64,000 bases of DNA from Marinifilum flexuosum (lineage in GTDB: Bacteria > Bacteroidota > Bacteroidia > Bacteroidales > Marinifilaceae). Within the stretch, counting starts at the first letter, position 1. Every line of letters starts with the position of its first letter. Shown one piece after another: positions 36,001 to 45,243 of this stretch. The stretch lies in contig NZ_RAPQ01000008.1 of the NCBI RefSeq assembly GCF_003610555.1, positions 2,368,620-2,432,619 on the forward strand. Direction: 5' to 3'. The notes below the pieces were generated by a model. It saw only the letters and a list, made by a program, of their open reading frames with translations, was not told the origin of the DNA and ran no database searches. A program made the translations under genes and the position numbers.

Positions 36001-36348
36001 TTGGGTGTAATTATAGGAACAATTGGTTTAGGCATTGTTTTGTTGCGAAATGTTTGGGAACGCAAAAAGGAGTTGGCTGTGCTAAGGGCTATCGGTTATA
36101 CCGAGAGCAATATCTTTAAACTCTTGTTTAGTGAGAATTTGTTTTTATTGGTACTTGGTTTGCTTGGAGGAATTTTATCAGCATTAATTGGCGTGCTGCC
36201 TTCTTTGTTTACGAATGCCTTCCAGATGCCATACTTGTATGTGTTGTTGCTTATATTGGCCATTACCATTAGTGGCTTGGCATGGATTTATATCCCTTTA
36301 AAGGTAATTCGCAGACAGAATATCATTGAGTCCTTACAAAACGATTAA
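33082..36348 (+). CDS. large FtsX-like ABC permease
   Basis: A 1088-aa protein. One N-terminal helix with [32 protein letters not shown], a long periplasmic region, a central helix block (about 490-680), a second periplasmic region and three C-terminal FtsX helices ([40 protein letters not shown] region). Two FtsX/MacB-type domains in one chain, as in Bacteroidota lipoprotein or substrate exporters. No cognate ATPase gene is adjacent, which is unusual. Confidence 0.88.
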   Translation: [1088 protein letters not shown]

Positions 36349-36567
36349 TTTGTAAAGCCAAAAGCTAATAGCTTTACTAACAAGAGGCTTAGTTTTAAAT
36401 TATCAGTCTGGTTGGATGAGCTGCAAAGATGAAACAGACTTAATCGTATGTTTAAGGGCAATGTTTTAGAATAGCCTTTTTAATAGATTGAGGAAATCAT
36501 TTTGTTTTATCTTTGTCTGTATACTTCATTAAATAGAAATAACACACAAAATTTAAATTATCATATC

Positions 36568-38172
36568 ATGTCCGAATTTAAATATCAGAAACCATTTCCG
36601 ATAACAAAGGATACTACAGAATATCGTTTGTTGACTAAGGATTATGTATCAACAATTGATGTTGATGGAAGAAAAATTCTTAAGGTTGATCCTAAGGGAT
36701 TAGAGATGTTGTCGAAAGCTGCATTCTCTGATGTTTCTTTTTATTTACGTCCTGCACACCTTGAAAAGTTGCAGAACATCTTAAAAGATGAAGAAGCTTC
36801 AGATAACGATAAATTCGTTGCTCATACCATGTTGATGAACCAGGTAGTTTCGGCTGATGGACAGTTGCCAACTTGTCAGGATACTGGTACTGCAATTGTG
36901 GTAGCAAAAAAAGGTGAAGATGTTTACACTGGTGCAAATGATGCTGAGCATCTTTCAAGAGGTGTTTACGAAACTTATCAGGAAAGAAACTTAAGATATT
37001 CTCAAGTTGTTCCTTTCAGCATGTTCGAAGAAAAGAACACAGGAAATAACTTGCCAGCACAAATTGATATCTATGCAAATCAAGGAAGCGAATATGAATT
37101 CTTGTTCTTAACCAAAGGTGGTGGATCAGGAAACAAAACTTTCTTGTACCAGCAAACCAAGGCTCTTTTGAACGAAGAGAACTTGACCAAGTTTATCAAG
37201 GAAAAAATTAAAGATCTGGGTACTTCTGCATGTCCTCCATACCATTTGGCTTTGGTAATTGGTGGTACTTCTGCTGAAGCAAACCTTGCTACAGTTAAAA
37301 AAGCATCTACCGGTTATTTCGATCATTTGCCAACAGAAGGTAATGAAGGTGGTCAGGCTTTCCGCGATTTAGAGTGGGAAAAGAAAGTAGAGCAAATCTG
37401 TCGTGAAAGTGAAATTGGAGCTCAGTTTGGTGGTAAATATTTCGTTCACGATGTGAAAGTAATTCGTTTGCCTCGTCACGCTGCTTCTTGTCCGGTTGGC
37501 ATAGGTGTAAGCTGTAGTGCAGATAGAAATATCAAAGCTAAAATCAACGAGGATGGTATCTTCCTAGAGCAATTGGAGAAAGATCCGGTAAAATACTTGC
37601 CAGAAGAAGCTCCTGCAATGAAGGAAGCTGTTGATATCGATTTGGATCAACCAATGGAAGACATCTTGAAGGAGTTGACCAAGTATCCAATCAAAACTCG
37701 TTTGAATCTTTCAGGAACTATGATTGTTGCCAGAGATATGGCACATATGAAAATTCAGGAAATCTTGGATGAAGGTAAAGAGATGCCTGAATACTTCAAG
37801 AATCACCCGGTATATTATGCAGGACCAGCTAAAACTCCGGAAGGAATGGCTTCAGGTAGTTTCGGACCAACTACTGCAGGTCGTATGGACCCATATGTTG
37901 ACGTGTTCCAAAAAGTTGGTGGTTCAATGGTTATGGTGGCAAAAGGTAACCGTTACCAATCAGTAACCGATGCTTGTAAAGCAAATGGTGGATTCTATTT
38001 GGGATCAATTGGTGGACCAGCTGCAGTATTGGCTAAGAACAGCATTAAATCAATCGAAGTGATCGATTTCCCTGAATTGGGAATGGAAGCGGTTCGTAAG
38101 ATTCGTGTAGAAAACTTCCCGGCATTTATTATTGTTGACGATAAAGGAAATGATTTCTTTGCAGATATGTAA
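36568..38172 (+). CDS. fumA: fumarate hydratase class I (FumA type)
   Basis: A 534-aa iron-sulfur fumarase. Both the N-terminal Fe-S domain ([57 protein letters not shown]) and the C-terminal domain ([28 protein letters not shown]) are fused in one chain, as in FumA. Interconverts fumarate and malate in the TCA cycle; oxygen-sensitive [4Fe-4S]. ATG 36568 ([10 protein letters not shown]) chosen over an extension to 36502. Confidence 0.95.
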   Translation: MSEFKYQKPFPITKDTTEYRLLTKDYVSTIDVDGRKILKVDPKGLEMLSKAAFSDVSFYLRPAHLEKLQNILKDEEASDNDKFVAHTMLMNQVVSADGQLPTCQDTGTAIVVAKKGEDVYTGANDAEHLSRGVYETYQERNLRYSQVVPFSMFEEKNTGNNLPAQIDIYANQGSEYEFLFLTKGGGSGNKTFLYQQTKALLNEENLTKFIKEKIKDLGTSACPPYHLALVIGGTSAEANLATVKKASTGYFDHLPTEGNEGGQAFRDLEWEKKVEQICRESEIGAQFGGKYFVHDVKVIRLPRHAASCPVGIGVSCSADRNIKAKINEDGIFLEQLEKDPVKYLPEEAPAMKEAVDIDLDQPMEDILKELTKYPIKTRLNLSGTMIVARDMAHMKIQEILDEGKEMPEYFKNHPVYYAGPAKTPEGMASGSFGPTTAGRMDPYVDVFQKVGGSMVMVAKGNRYQSVTDACKANGGFYLGSIGGPAAVLAKNSIKSIEVIDFPELGMEAVRKIRVENFPAFIIVDDKGNDFFADM

Positions 38173-38194
38173 AAAGAGAATCAATATAAAAATG

Positions 38195-38227
38195 AAAGCT
38201 TGCATCATTTGGTGCAAGCTTTTTTTA
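38195..38227 (+). terminator. terminator after fumA
   Basis: Arms agcttgcatc / ggtgcaagct (one mismatch) followed by seven Ts. Confidence 0.85.
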
Positions 38228-38269
38228 TGAAAGTATATGGTTTATTGCTAACTGTTCATTGTTCACTGA

Positions 38270-38689
38270 TCATTGTAAATCAGGTTTTCTTCTACTTTCC
38301 TTCTTTTTCGAAAGCTCTTGTTTATCAGTCTTTCGTTTTTCAATAGAAGCTCTTGTTGGACGAGTTTTCTTCCTTGGTTTTACTGGTTTTAAAGCCAATT
38401 CAATCCATTGATAAAATTTCTGAATTGCAATTTCTTTATTCAGAACTTGTGAGCGTTCGGTTTGAGCAGTTACAGACAATATTCCTTGACTATTGATATG
38501 GTGATATAGTTTTTTGAAAATGGTTTCTTTTTCTTCCTGTGAAAGAATGTTTGAATCAAACACGGAAAAACGCAATTCAACTTTTGAATTCACCTTGTTT
38601 ACATTTTGTCCTCCCGGACCACTGCTTCGTGAAGTGATAAATTCAAATTCTTTGCTCAGATCTTTTGAAAATTTATAGTCATCTTTCAT
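38270..38689 (-). CDS. arfB: alternative ribosome-rescue peptidyl-tRNA hydrolase ArfB
   Basis: A 139-aa class-I release-factor-like protein. It has the catalytic GGQ in SSGPGGQNVNKVNSKVELRF and the basic C-terminal tail KKTRPTRASIEKRKTDKQELSKKKESRRK that enters the mRNA channel of stalled ribosomes. ATG 38689 (MKDDYKFSKDL) is used; an open frame to 38770 is upstream noise that crosses the trpB terminator. Confidence 0.92.
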   Translation of the reverse strand: MKDDYKFSKDLSKEFEFITSRSSGPGGQNVNKVNSKVELRFSVFDSNILSQEEKETIFKKLYHHINSQGILSVTAQTERSQVLNKEIAIQKFYQWIELALKPVKPRKKTRPTRASIEKRKTDKQELSKKKESRRKPDLQ

Positions 38690-38729
38690 AGTAAGTAAAG
38701 ATATATTCAATATTTGAAATAGAAAGGGA

Positions 38730-38765
38730 TAGCATGAAAAATGCTGCCCATTTGCGCAGCATTTT
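38730..38765 (-). terminator. terminator after trpB
   Basis: Arms aaaatgctgc / gcagcatttt form a strong stem directly downstream of trpB on the minus strand. Confidence 0.75.
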
Positions 38766-38782
38766 GACATATTTAATGTTCT

Positions 38783-39985
38783 TTATTCAGGTAATCCATA
38801 TTTTTCAACAACAAAGTCAAGATCTTTGTCGCCACGACCGCTCAAATTCAATAGGATGGATTGACGAGGATTTTTCTGGGCCAATTTCAATGCATAAGCA
38901 ACTGCATGCGAGCTTTCCAAAGCAGGAATAATACCTTCCGAACGGCTAAGCTCAAAGAATGCATCAATACATTCTTTGTCTGTGACAGAATGGTATTCTA
39001 CTTTATTCCAATCTTTAAGCATAGAGTGTTCTGGTCCAACTCCAGGATAATCCAATCCACTTGCAACAGAGTAGACAGGATCTGGTTGACCTTCTTCATC
39101 TTGCAAAAGATAACATTTAAAGCCATGAATCACTCCTGGTTTCCCAAATGTTAAAGTTGCAGCATGTTCTCCTTTATCGAATGATCTACCTGCAGGTTCA
39201 ACACCATGTAATTTACATTCCTTATCCTCTAAAAATGCAGAGAAAATTCCCATTGCATTACTACCACCGCCAACACAGGCAACAACATTATCGGGAAGTT
39301 CACCTGTCATTTCCTGAAATTGATCTCTTGCTTCAATCCCTATAACTCTTTGGAACTCTCTTACCATCATAGGAAATGGGTGAGGACCAACAACAGAACC
39401 AATACAATAAATCGTATTAACAGGATCTTTAAGGTAGGATTGAAAAGCAGAATCAACAGCTTCTTTTAGCGTTTTTAAACCATGCGTAACAGGAATCACA
39501 GTGGCACCCAAGATTTTCATGCGCATCACATTGGGATGCTCTTTGGCAATATCCACTTCACCCATATGGATTTCACATTCTAAACCAAAATAAGCAGCTG
39601 CTGTTGCCAAAGCAACTCCATGCTGGCCAGCACCTGTTTCTGCAATCAATTTCTTTTTGCCCATGTATTTAGCAAGTAAGGCTTCTCCCATACAGTGGTT
39701 CAATTTATGGGCACCAGAGTGATTTAAATCTTCTCTTTTAAGATAGATTCTTCCTCCATATTTATTGGATAATCTGTTACAGTAGTATACAGGTGTTGGT
39801 CTACCTTGAAAATGCTTGCGAATACTTCTTAACTCAGAAATGAATTCATGAGATTTACTGATGGAATAATAGGCATCATTAATTTTCTGCATTTCTGCAT
39901 TTAACTCTTCTGGAATATAACTTCCTCCATACTCACCAAAATACCCTTTCTCGTCAGGATATGTCTTAAAATAATTGCTCGACAT
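38783..39985 (-). CDS. trpB: tryptophan synthase beta subunit-like protein (orphan TrpB)
   Basis: A 400-aa PLP enzyme of the TrpB fold: PLP lysine in [21 protein letters not shown], active-site Glu in [11 protein letters not shown], phosphate loop [10 protein letters not shown] and C-terminal [10 protein letters not shown] are kept. The residues after the Lys are LNHC, where common TrpB has I/TNN or TNQ. No trpA or other trp gene is nearby, so it may make tryptophan from indole as a stand-alone enzyme or act on another substrate. Confidence 0.88.
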   Translation of the reverse strand: MSSNYFKTYPDEKGYFGEYGGSYIPEELNAEMQKINDAYYSISKSHEFISELRSIRKHFQGRPTPVYYCNRLSNKYGGRIYLKREDLNHSGAHKLNHCMGEALLAKYMGKKKLIAETGAGQHGVALATAAAYFGLECEIHMGEVDIAKEHPNVMRMKILGATVIPVTHGLKTLKEAVDSAFQSYLKDPVNTIYCIGSVVGPHPFPMMVREFQRVIGIEARDQFQEMTGELPDNVVACVGGGSNAMGIFSAFLEDKECKLHGVEPAGRSFDKGEHAATLTFGKPGVIHGFKCYLLQDEEGQPDPVYSVASGLDYPGVGPEHSMLKDWNKVEYHSVTDKECIDAFFELSRSEGIIPALESSHAVAYALKLAQKNPRQSILLNLSGRGDKDLDFVVEKYGLPE

Positions 39986-40343
39986 GTATTAAAATTTGGT
40001 TAATAATCTTTTGTGGTTTTTAATTATCAGCTCAAATATAGCAATCGGAATTGGTTTTGTTTATCGTTGCTGATTGTTGTATAACAAAAATGCAATGTCC
40101 CTTAAAAACTTCCAGCCCGGAATGCCATTGGAAAAGATTATAGACTACTCGCACCCGGATAAGAAATCGCAGAAACATTGCATTGTTGACAAAGGTAAAA
40201 AAATAACGATTCATCACATTTATCTTGTAGTATTGATTTTAACTGAATTTTCTAAATAGTATTTAACTGCTTATTTACATTGCAATTGGATAGCGATATT
40301 TGTAATTTGTATAGATTCAATTTAAATAAAAACGGAGGTTGCG
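39986..40343. other. intergenic region between divergent trpB and SDR genes
   Basis: Contains separated inverted motifs tgcaatgt (about 40090) and acattgca (about 40179), and a strong ribosome-binding site aacggagg at 40331-40338, six bases before the SDR start. A 61-codon open frame at 40074-40259 has no family features. Nothing else clear. Confidence 0.5.
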
Positions 40344-41108
40344 ATGAGTGAATTAAAAGTATCCCCAAATGGGCGAGTTGCTTTTGTAAGTGGGGCAAAT
40401 AGAGGAATTGGAAGGGCAATAACCATTGAATTGTTAGAAGCCGGAGCAAAAAAAGTTTATGCAGGTGTTAGAAATATCAAGTCTCTCGATGATTTAAAAC
40501 CAGAATATGGAGAGAGATTGGTACCAATTTTATTAGATCTTAAAAATGATAAGACGATTATTAGAGCGGCAAGGCAAGTAAAAGATGTTGAAATTTTAAT
40601 TAATAATGCAGGAGTATATGATGCAGGAGGTTTTTTTTCAGATGATACATTAGATAGTTTATCTGATAATTTTGAAGTGAATGTTTGGGGATTGGTAAAA
40701 CTCAGTACTTCCTTAATTGATCATTTGTTGAATAAACCATTTTCGGCAATAGTAAATGTTGCTTCGGTGTTAGGTTTGGCAAGCATGCCCGTAGCTGGCA
40801 CTTATTCTGCTTCAAAAGCGGCAGTTCATAGTATTACCCAAGGAATGCGAGGAGAGCTTCTAAATTCGAATGTACTGGTAATGGGTGTATATCCAGGTCC
40901 GATTGATACGGATATGACCAGAGATCTTGATATGGATAAAGATTCTCCTCAGAATGTGGCAAAGAATATCATAACAGGATTAAAGAAGGGACAGGAGTAT
41001 GTATTCCCAGATATGATGTCGAAACAGGTTGGTGAATTGTACCTTACTGAACCAATTACAGTAGAAAAGCAGTTTGCTCACTTTGTTTCAGAAGAGCAAG
41101 AAGTCTAA
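40344..41108 (+). CDS. short-chain dehydrogenase/reductase
   Basis: A 254-aa SDR: GANRGIGRAITIELLEAGAKKVYAG nucleotide motif, NNAGVYD, catalytic Ser in ASVLGLASM and YxxxK in YSASKAA. PGPIDTDMTRDLDM resembles classical SDRs. Substrate unknown. Preceded by an unusually good Shine-Dalgarno (ggagg). Confidence 0.9.
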   Translation: MSELKVSPNGRVAFVSGANRGIGRAITIELLEAGAKKVYAGVRNIKSLDDLKPEYGERLVPILLDLKNDKTIIRAARQVKDVEILINNAGVYDAGGFFSDDTLDSLSDNFEVNVWGLVKLSTSLIDHLLNKPFSAIVNVASVLGLASMPVAGTYSASKAAVHSITQGMRGELLNSNVLVMGVYPGPIDTDMTRDLDMDKDSPQNVAKNIITGLKKGQEYVFPDMMSKQVGELYLTEPITVEKQFAHFVSEEQEV

Positions 41109-41132
41109 TCAAGAGTATATGATGTTAAAGGA

Positions 41133-41157
41133 GAGATCAGTATTGATCTCTTTTTTT
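41133..41157 (+). terminator. terminator after the SDR gene
   Basis: Arms gagatca / tgatctc around a 4-nt loop, followed by eight Ts. Confidence 0.8.
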
Positions 41158-41216
41158 GTGTTAAAAAATTTGCGAAATGAGAATATTCTCAATATGTTTG
41201 TTTTAAAATTATTGAT

Positions 41217-41621
41217 ATGCCACGACGTACAAGATTAAGAAAGGTTGTAGAACCTCCACGATTTAAAGGATATAGGCCTTATGGTGTAAATTCTAAAAGA
41301 CGAGAATCTATTGAATTGCTTTATGAAGAATATGAAGCCATTAAGTTGGCGGATTACGATTTGATGAATCATAAGGAAGCGGCAGAAATTATGGGAATTT
41401 CACGTCCTACTTTTGCCAGAATTTATGAAGCTGCAAGAAGAAAAATTGCCCAGGCTTTAGTGGAAGCAAAAAATATCAAAACAGTATACGGCAATGCCAT
41501 AATGGATAAAGATTGGTTTGTTTGTAATAAATGTCACGCTCGTTTTAATATCCCTAAAACAATGACAAGTGACAAATGTCCTGCATGCAATTCCAATGAT
41601 ATAGAATCTTTAAATAAATAA
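41217..41621 (+). CDS. DUF134 DNA-binding protein with C-terminal zinc ribbon
   Basis: A 134-aa protein. The DUF134 part (1-95) starts MPRRTRLRKVVEPPRFKGYRPYG and holds a sigma-70 region 4-like HTH (NHKEAAEIMGISRPTFARIYEAARRKIA). The C-terminus is a four-Cys ribbon, CNKCHARF...CPACNSND. DUF134 proteins usually precede NifX-like genes and are the likely regulator of this cluster. Confidence 0.9.
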   Translation: MPRRTRLRKVVEPPRFKGYRPYGVNSKRRESIELLYEEYEAIKLADYDLMNHKEAAEIMGISRPTFARIYEAARRKIAQALVEAKNIKTVYGNAIMDKDWFVCNKCHARFNIPKTMTSDKCPACNSNDIESLNK

Positions 41622-41626
41622 GATAG

Positions 41627-41944
41627 ATGAAAACAATAATAACAGCAACAGGAAAAGGAGAAGAGAAACTATTTGATTTACGTTTTGGACGTGCAGCTTG
41701 GTTCTGCATTTACGACGATGAAACAGACAATATGGAATTCTTCGAAAACAAACATGTAGATGCTCCATCAGGTGCAGGAGGTAAAGTAGTAGAAGAAGTT
41801 GTAGAGTGGGGAGTATCAAGAGTAATTTCAGGTGATTTTGGACCTAAAGCGAAAGACTTATTGGAAAAGTTCGATATACAAATGGTGATCCTGAAAGATG
41901 ATTGTAAAACCATTAAAGAGATCGTAGAGAATTTTAAATCATAA
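41627..41944 (+). CDS. NifX/NifB-type dinitrogenase iron-molybdenum cofactor-like protein, first copy
   Basis: A 105-aa NifX-like domain protein (PF02579): GEEKLFDLRFGRAAWFCIYDDE, VEEVVEWGVSRVISGDFGPKAKDLLEKF. The ORP ('orange protein') family, which carries a Mo-Cu-S cluster in Desulfovibrio, and other metal-cofactor carriers share this fold. No Cys that must ligate a cluster is seen. Six bases after the DUF134 gene. Confidence 0.9.
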   Translation: MKTIITATGKGEEKLFDLRFGRAAWFCIYDDETDNMEFFENKHVDAPSGAGGKVVEEVVEWGVSRVISGDFGPKAKDLLEKFDIQMVILKDDCKTIKEIVENFKS

Positions 41945-41955
41945 AACAATTTGTT

Positions 41956-42135
41956 ATGCCACGAATGGATCGAACCGGCCCCGAAGGAAAAGGTTGTAGA
42001 ACGGGTCGCGGATTAGGAAAATGCCGAAGTAAAGATGACCGAACATTACTAGATAAGCTAGGCACAGGTTTAGGCTTGAAAAGAAAGAGTGGCGGTGGAT
42101 TAGGTAAGCAAAGAAGGAATAAAAGCGGAGAATAG
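41956..42135 (+). CDS. DUF5320-like small basic Gly-rich protein
   Basis: A 59-aa peptide, MPRMDRTGPEGKGCRTGRGLGKC..., with the TGPxGxGxxTGRGxGxC pattern of DUF5320 proteins found beside NifX/ORP genes in anaerobes. Two Cys (14 and 23). Starts 11 bp after the NifX-like gene and in operon with it. Too short for most gene callers. Confidence 0.85.
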   Translation: MPRMDRTGPEGKGCRTGRGLGKCRSKDDRTLLDKLGTGLGLKRKSGGGLGKQRRNKSGE

Positions 42136-42166
42136 ATAATCTCTAAAAGAACTAAAATCATAAACA

Positions 42167-42505
42167 ATGAATAAGAAAATCGCAATACCAGTAAAGGAAG
42201 GCGTATTAGATTCGCATTTTGGACATTGTAGCCATTTTGCATTAATTGAAGTTGAAGGAAAAGAAATAATTGCAGAGGAATTGGTAGAAGCACCGCCACA
42301 TGTACCAGGAAAATTGCCTCCATTTTTGGCTAATCTTGGAGTAACTGATGTTCTTGCAGGAGGAATGGGAGCGAGAGCCATTGAAATATTTAATGCCAAT
42401 AATGTGAATGTATTTGTAGGTGCTCCAGCATTACAAGCTAAAGAGTTGGTTACTGGTTTCTTAAATGAAACCATTGAATTTAATGCTAACTGTTGCAATC
42501 ACTAA
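42167..42505 (+). CDS. NifX/NifB-type cofactor-like protein, second copy
   Basis: A 112-aa protein of the same fold (KIAIPVKEGVLDSHFGHCSHFALIEVEGKE; FLANLGVTDVLAGGMGARAIEIFN; VTGFLNETIEFNANCCNH). It has a His/Cys motif FGHCSHF and a C-terminal CCNH, both absent from the first copy, so it is the better candidate for direct metal or cluster binding. Confidence 0.9.
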   Translation: MNKKIAIPVKEGVLDSHFGHCSHFALIEVEGKEIIAEELVEAPPHVPGKLPPFLANLGVTDVLAGGMGARAIEIFNANNVNVFVGAPALQAKELVTGFLNETIEFNANCCNH

Positions 42506-42520
42506 TTACCTTAGTTTAAT

Positions 42521-43366
42521 ATGAATTCAGAATGTTTAGCTTGTCAGGCTAAAACAATAAATCATATTGCAAATAAATTCGGATCAGATCAAAAAGCGAC
42601 TGCTAAATTCAAAGAGGAAGCAAATTACATTGTTGCCAATAGCCAGTCGCTTCCTACTCCTTATTCTGGTTTATTACTACATCGTCTGGCAAAGAGAATT
42701 TTTAAAACCGAGAATTTATATGCCAATGAAAAACTGAAGGCAAATAAACTTCTTCAACTGAATTATTCGCATTGGAAATCTCTTGTTTCAAAATCTGAAA
42801 ACCCTTTGTATGTAGCGGCTAAGTTAGCTGTAATTGGCAATATTATTGATTATGGAGCTCATTCGGTTCCCGATGATATTGATTCAGAAATTAAGCATCT
42901 TTTGAAAAAGGAATTCGCATTAAATGAGAGCGAAGAGATGTTTGAGGCAATAAAAAATGCCAAAACTGTTCTTTACTTAGGCGATAATGCAGGAGAAATT
43001 GTTTTTGATAAACTCTTTATTGAGACTTTAAATCATCCCAACTTAATCTTTGTGGTAAGAGGTGAACCAATTATCAATGATGTTACTTTCGAAGACTCTC
43101 AGTTTGTAAAAATGGAGGAGGTGTGCAAGGTGATCTCCAATGGTCATGATGCCCCTTCAACGCTGTTGGAAAATTGTTCAAGCGAACTCCAAAACTTATA
43201 CAAAAATGCTGATGTGGTGATATCCAAAGGACAAGGAAATTTGGAAGGTCTTTTGGATGAAAAAAGGGACAACTTGTTTTTCATGCTAATGGCAAAATGT
43301 GATTTAATAGCGGGTAGGCTTGGAGTTAAGAAAAGAGATTTAGTGATTAAGCAAAACAAGAAATAA
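42521..43366 (+). CDS. DUF89/ARMT1-type damage-control phosphatase
   Basis: A 281-aa protein of the DUF89 metal-dependent phosphatase family. N-terminal Cys pair CLACQ, catalytic core motif LYLGDNAGEIVFDKLFIE (Asp and Asn ligands) and ISKGQGNLEGL match. Family members remove phosphate from damaged or side-product metabolites. 15 bp after the NifX-like gene, so part of the cluster; a role in cofactor quality control is an inference. Confidence 0.88.
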   Translation: MNSECLACQAKTINHIANKFGSDQKATAKFKEEANYIVANSQSLPTPYSGLLLHRLAKRIFKTENLYANEKLKANKLLQLNYSHWKSLVSKSENPLYVAAKLAVIGNIIDYGAHSVPDDIDSEIKHLLKKEFALNESEEMFEAIKNAKTVLYLGDNAGEIVFDKLFIETLNHPNLIFVVRGEPIINDVTFEDSQFVKMEEVCKVISNGHDAPSTLLENCSSELQNLYKNADVVISKGQGNLEGLLDEKRDNLFFMLMAKCDLIAGRLGVKKRDLVIKQNKK

Positions 43367-43490
43367 TACCGATTACGAAATAAGTAAGAGTCTTTTATTT
43401 TAAAAGGCTGACAGATTATATATCGGCATTATACCTAAATAATTTGAGAGCATTTAACAGCTCTCTATCTAAAAAAAATGGTATAAGATT

Positions 43491-44366
43491 ATGAGCTATA
43501 AAATAGCCGTTTGTAGTGGAAAAGGAGGAACGGGTAAAACAACCCTTGCGGTTAATCTTTTTTCTACCATACAAACGAAGTGGACAAAAAGTGTACAGTT
43601 AATCGATTGTGATGTGGAAGAGCCTAACGATTTGCTGTTCTTTAAGGATGCCAAAATAATTAACCGCTCAACAGTAAATCAGCCTGTTCCTGTAATTGAT
43701 GAATCGCAATGTACTTTTTGCCGCAAATGTGAAGAGTATTGTGAGTTTAATGCCATATCAATTATTCCATCGGTAAAGTATGCATCAGTTGATCCCAACA
43801 TGTGCCATTCTTGTGGTGCCTGCTTGCATGCTTGCAAGTTTGGTGCAATTCAGGAACATCAGCATCCGATTGGAGAGTTAACCAATTATTCCAGAGGAAA
43901 TCAAATAGATATTCTTGAAGGAAGTCTGAAAATTGGCTCTCCTATGCAGACAAAAATCATAAAGGAATTAAAGGCAAATGCAAGTGATGAATCGGATATT
44001 TTAATTTACGATGCACCTCCTGGAACAAGTTGTCCGGTAGTAGAAACTGTTTCCGCTGCAGACTTTGTCATTTTGGTAACTGAGCCTACACCTTTTGGAC
44101 TATACGATTTGCGCCTGACTGTTAATTTGATAAAAGAAATGCAGAAAGATTTTGGGATTGTTGTAAACAAAGCAGGATTAGGCGATAGAGAGGTGTATGC
44201 TTACATTAAAGAGGAAGACATTGAGCTATTGGCTGAAATTCCATTTAATCGTGAGTATGCTGGTCAATATGCACAGGGTAAACTTCTTTCTGATGTTCCA
44301 CCTCTGATTGAACAGGAATACCTAAAACTGGCAATTTATCTGAAAAACAGAATGAATCATGATTGA
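43491..44366 (+). CDS. MinD/Mrp-like ATPase with inserted double ferredoxin domain (A)
   Basis: A 291-aa P-loop ATPase with deviant Walker A CSGKGGTGKTTLAVN, then two 4Fe-4S motifs CTFCRKCEEYCEFNAI and CHSCGACLHACKFGAI, then DAPPGTSCPVVETV and NKAGLGD. This is the architecture of the ATPases that partner ORP in Desulfovibrio and of other iron-sulfur carrier ATPases. Overlaps the next paralogue by 8 bp. Confidence 0.92.
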   Translation: MSYKIAVCSGKGGTGKTTLAVNLFSTIQTKWTKSVQLIDCDVEEPNDLLFFKDAKIINRSTVNQPVPVIDESQCTFCRKCEEYCEFNAISIIPSVKYASVDPNMCHSCGACLHACKFGAIQEHQHPIGELTNYSRGNQIDILEGSLKIGSPMQTKIIKELKANASDESDILIYDAPPGTSCPVVETVSAADFVILVTEPTPFGLYDLRLTVNLIKEMQKDFGIVVNKAGLGDREVYAYIKEEDIELLAEIPFNREYAGQYAQGKLLSDVPPLIEQEYLKLAIYLKNRMNHD

Positions 44367-45243
44367 AATAACAATACTAAGTGGGAAGGGTGGAACAGGT
44401 AAAACTGGCATTACAGCGGCTTTTGCAAGTTTGGCAAAGAATACTGTTTTTGCTGATATCGATGTTGATGCACCAGATTTACATCTGATTTTGAAGCCGG
44501 AAGTTAAGGAAGAGAATCAATTTTTGGGCGCAAGAATTGCCACAATCGATAGACAAGTATGTACCAATTGTGGTTTGTGTAAAAAGGAATGTAGATTCGA
44601 TGCAATTCACTATAGAGCAGAAGGAGGTTTGGAGGTAAATCCTTTCGAATGTGAAGGATGTCGCCTTTGTGAGAGGATTTGTCCTGTTCAGGCAATCAGT
44701 TCAGAACACAGTACCAACAATTATTGGTTCGTTTCCAATACTCGATTTGGAAGCATGTTACATGCTAAAATGGGGCCGGGAGAGGAGAACTCAGGAAAGC
44801 TGGTTACCACGGTAAGAAAAAATGCCAAGGAAATAGCACGTGAACAAAATGCTGCTTTTCTTCTGAATGATGGTCCTCCTGGAGTTGGTTGCTCTGCAAT
44901 TGCTTCACTTACCGGAGTAGATAAGGTGATATTAGTAACTGAACCTAGTAAGTCTGGTTTTCATGATGCAGTAAGACTAATTGAATTGGTTCAGAAGTTT
45001 AATATCCCATTGTATGCCGTGATAAACAAATGTGATATCAATACGGAGATAGCGAAGCAAATGGAAAGCTTCTTTCTTACACAGGGCATTCAACTTTTAG
45101 GAAAAATTCCATTTAACGAAGAGATGGTGCATGCCATTGTAAATCAGAAATCAATCATTGAATATCGACCAGATTCGGAAATTGCCGGGAAGATTGAGGA
45201 AATGTGGAATAAAGTAACTGAACCAATTAAAGAATTAAAATGA
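44359..45243 (+). CDS. MinD/Mrp-like ATPase with inserted double ferredoxin domain (B)
   Basis: A 294-aa paralogue of the preceding gene. Walker A LSGKGGTGKTGITAAF (Ser/Thr replaced by Thr-Gly), DVDAPDLH, ferredoxin motifs CTNCGLCKKECRFDAI and CEGCRLCERICPVQAI, DGPPGVGCSAIASLTG and NKCDIN. The overlap implies translational coupling and a heterodimer, as in the known ORP-linked pair. Confidence 0.92.
   Translation: MIEITILSGKGGTGKTGITAAFASLAKNTVFADIDVDAPDLHLILKPEVKEENQFLGARIATIDRQVCTNCGLCKKECRFDAIHYRAEGGLEVNPFECEGCRLCERICPVQAISSEHSTNNYWFVSNTRFGSMLHAKMGPGEENSGKLVTTVRKNAKEIAREQNAAFLLNDGPPGVGCSAIASLTGVDKVILVTEPSKSGFHDAVRLIELVQKFNIPLYAVINKCDINTEIAKQMESFFLTQGIQLLGKIPFNEEMVHAIVNQKSIIEYRPDSEIAGKIEEMWNKVTEPIKELK

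Noticed and set aside
40074..40259. 61-aa open frame upstream of the SDR
   Set aside because: No recognisable domain or good start; overlaps the probable promoter of the SDR.
42521..43366. Nitrogenase-associated operon
   Set aside because: NifX-like genes are present, but no nifHDK, nifB radical-SAM or nifE/N genes; ORP-like cluster is a better reading.
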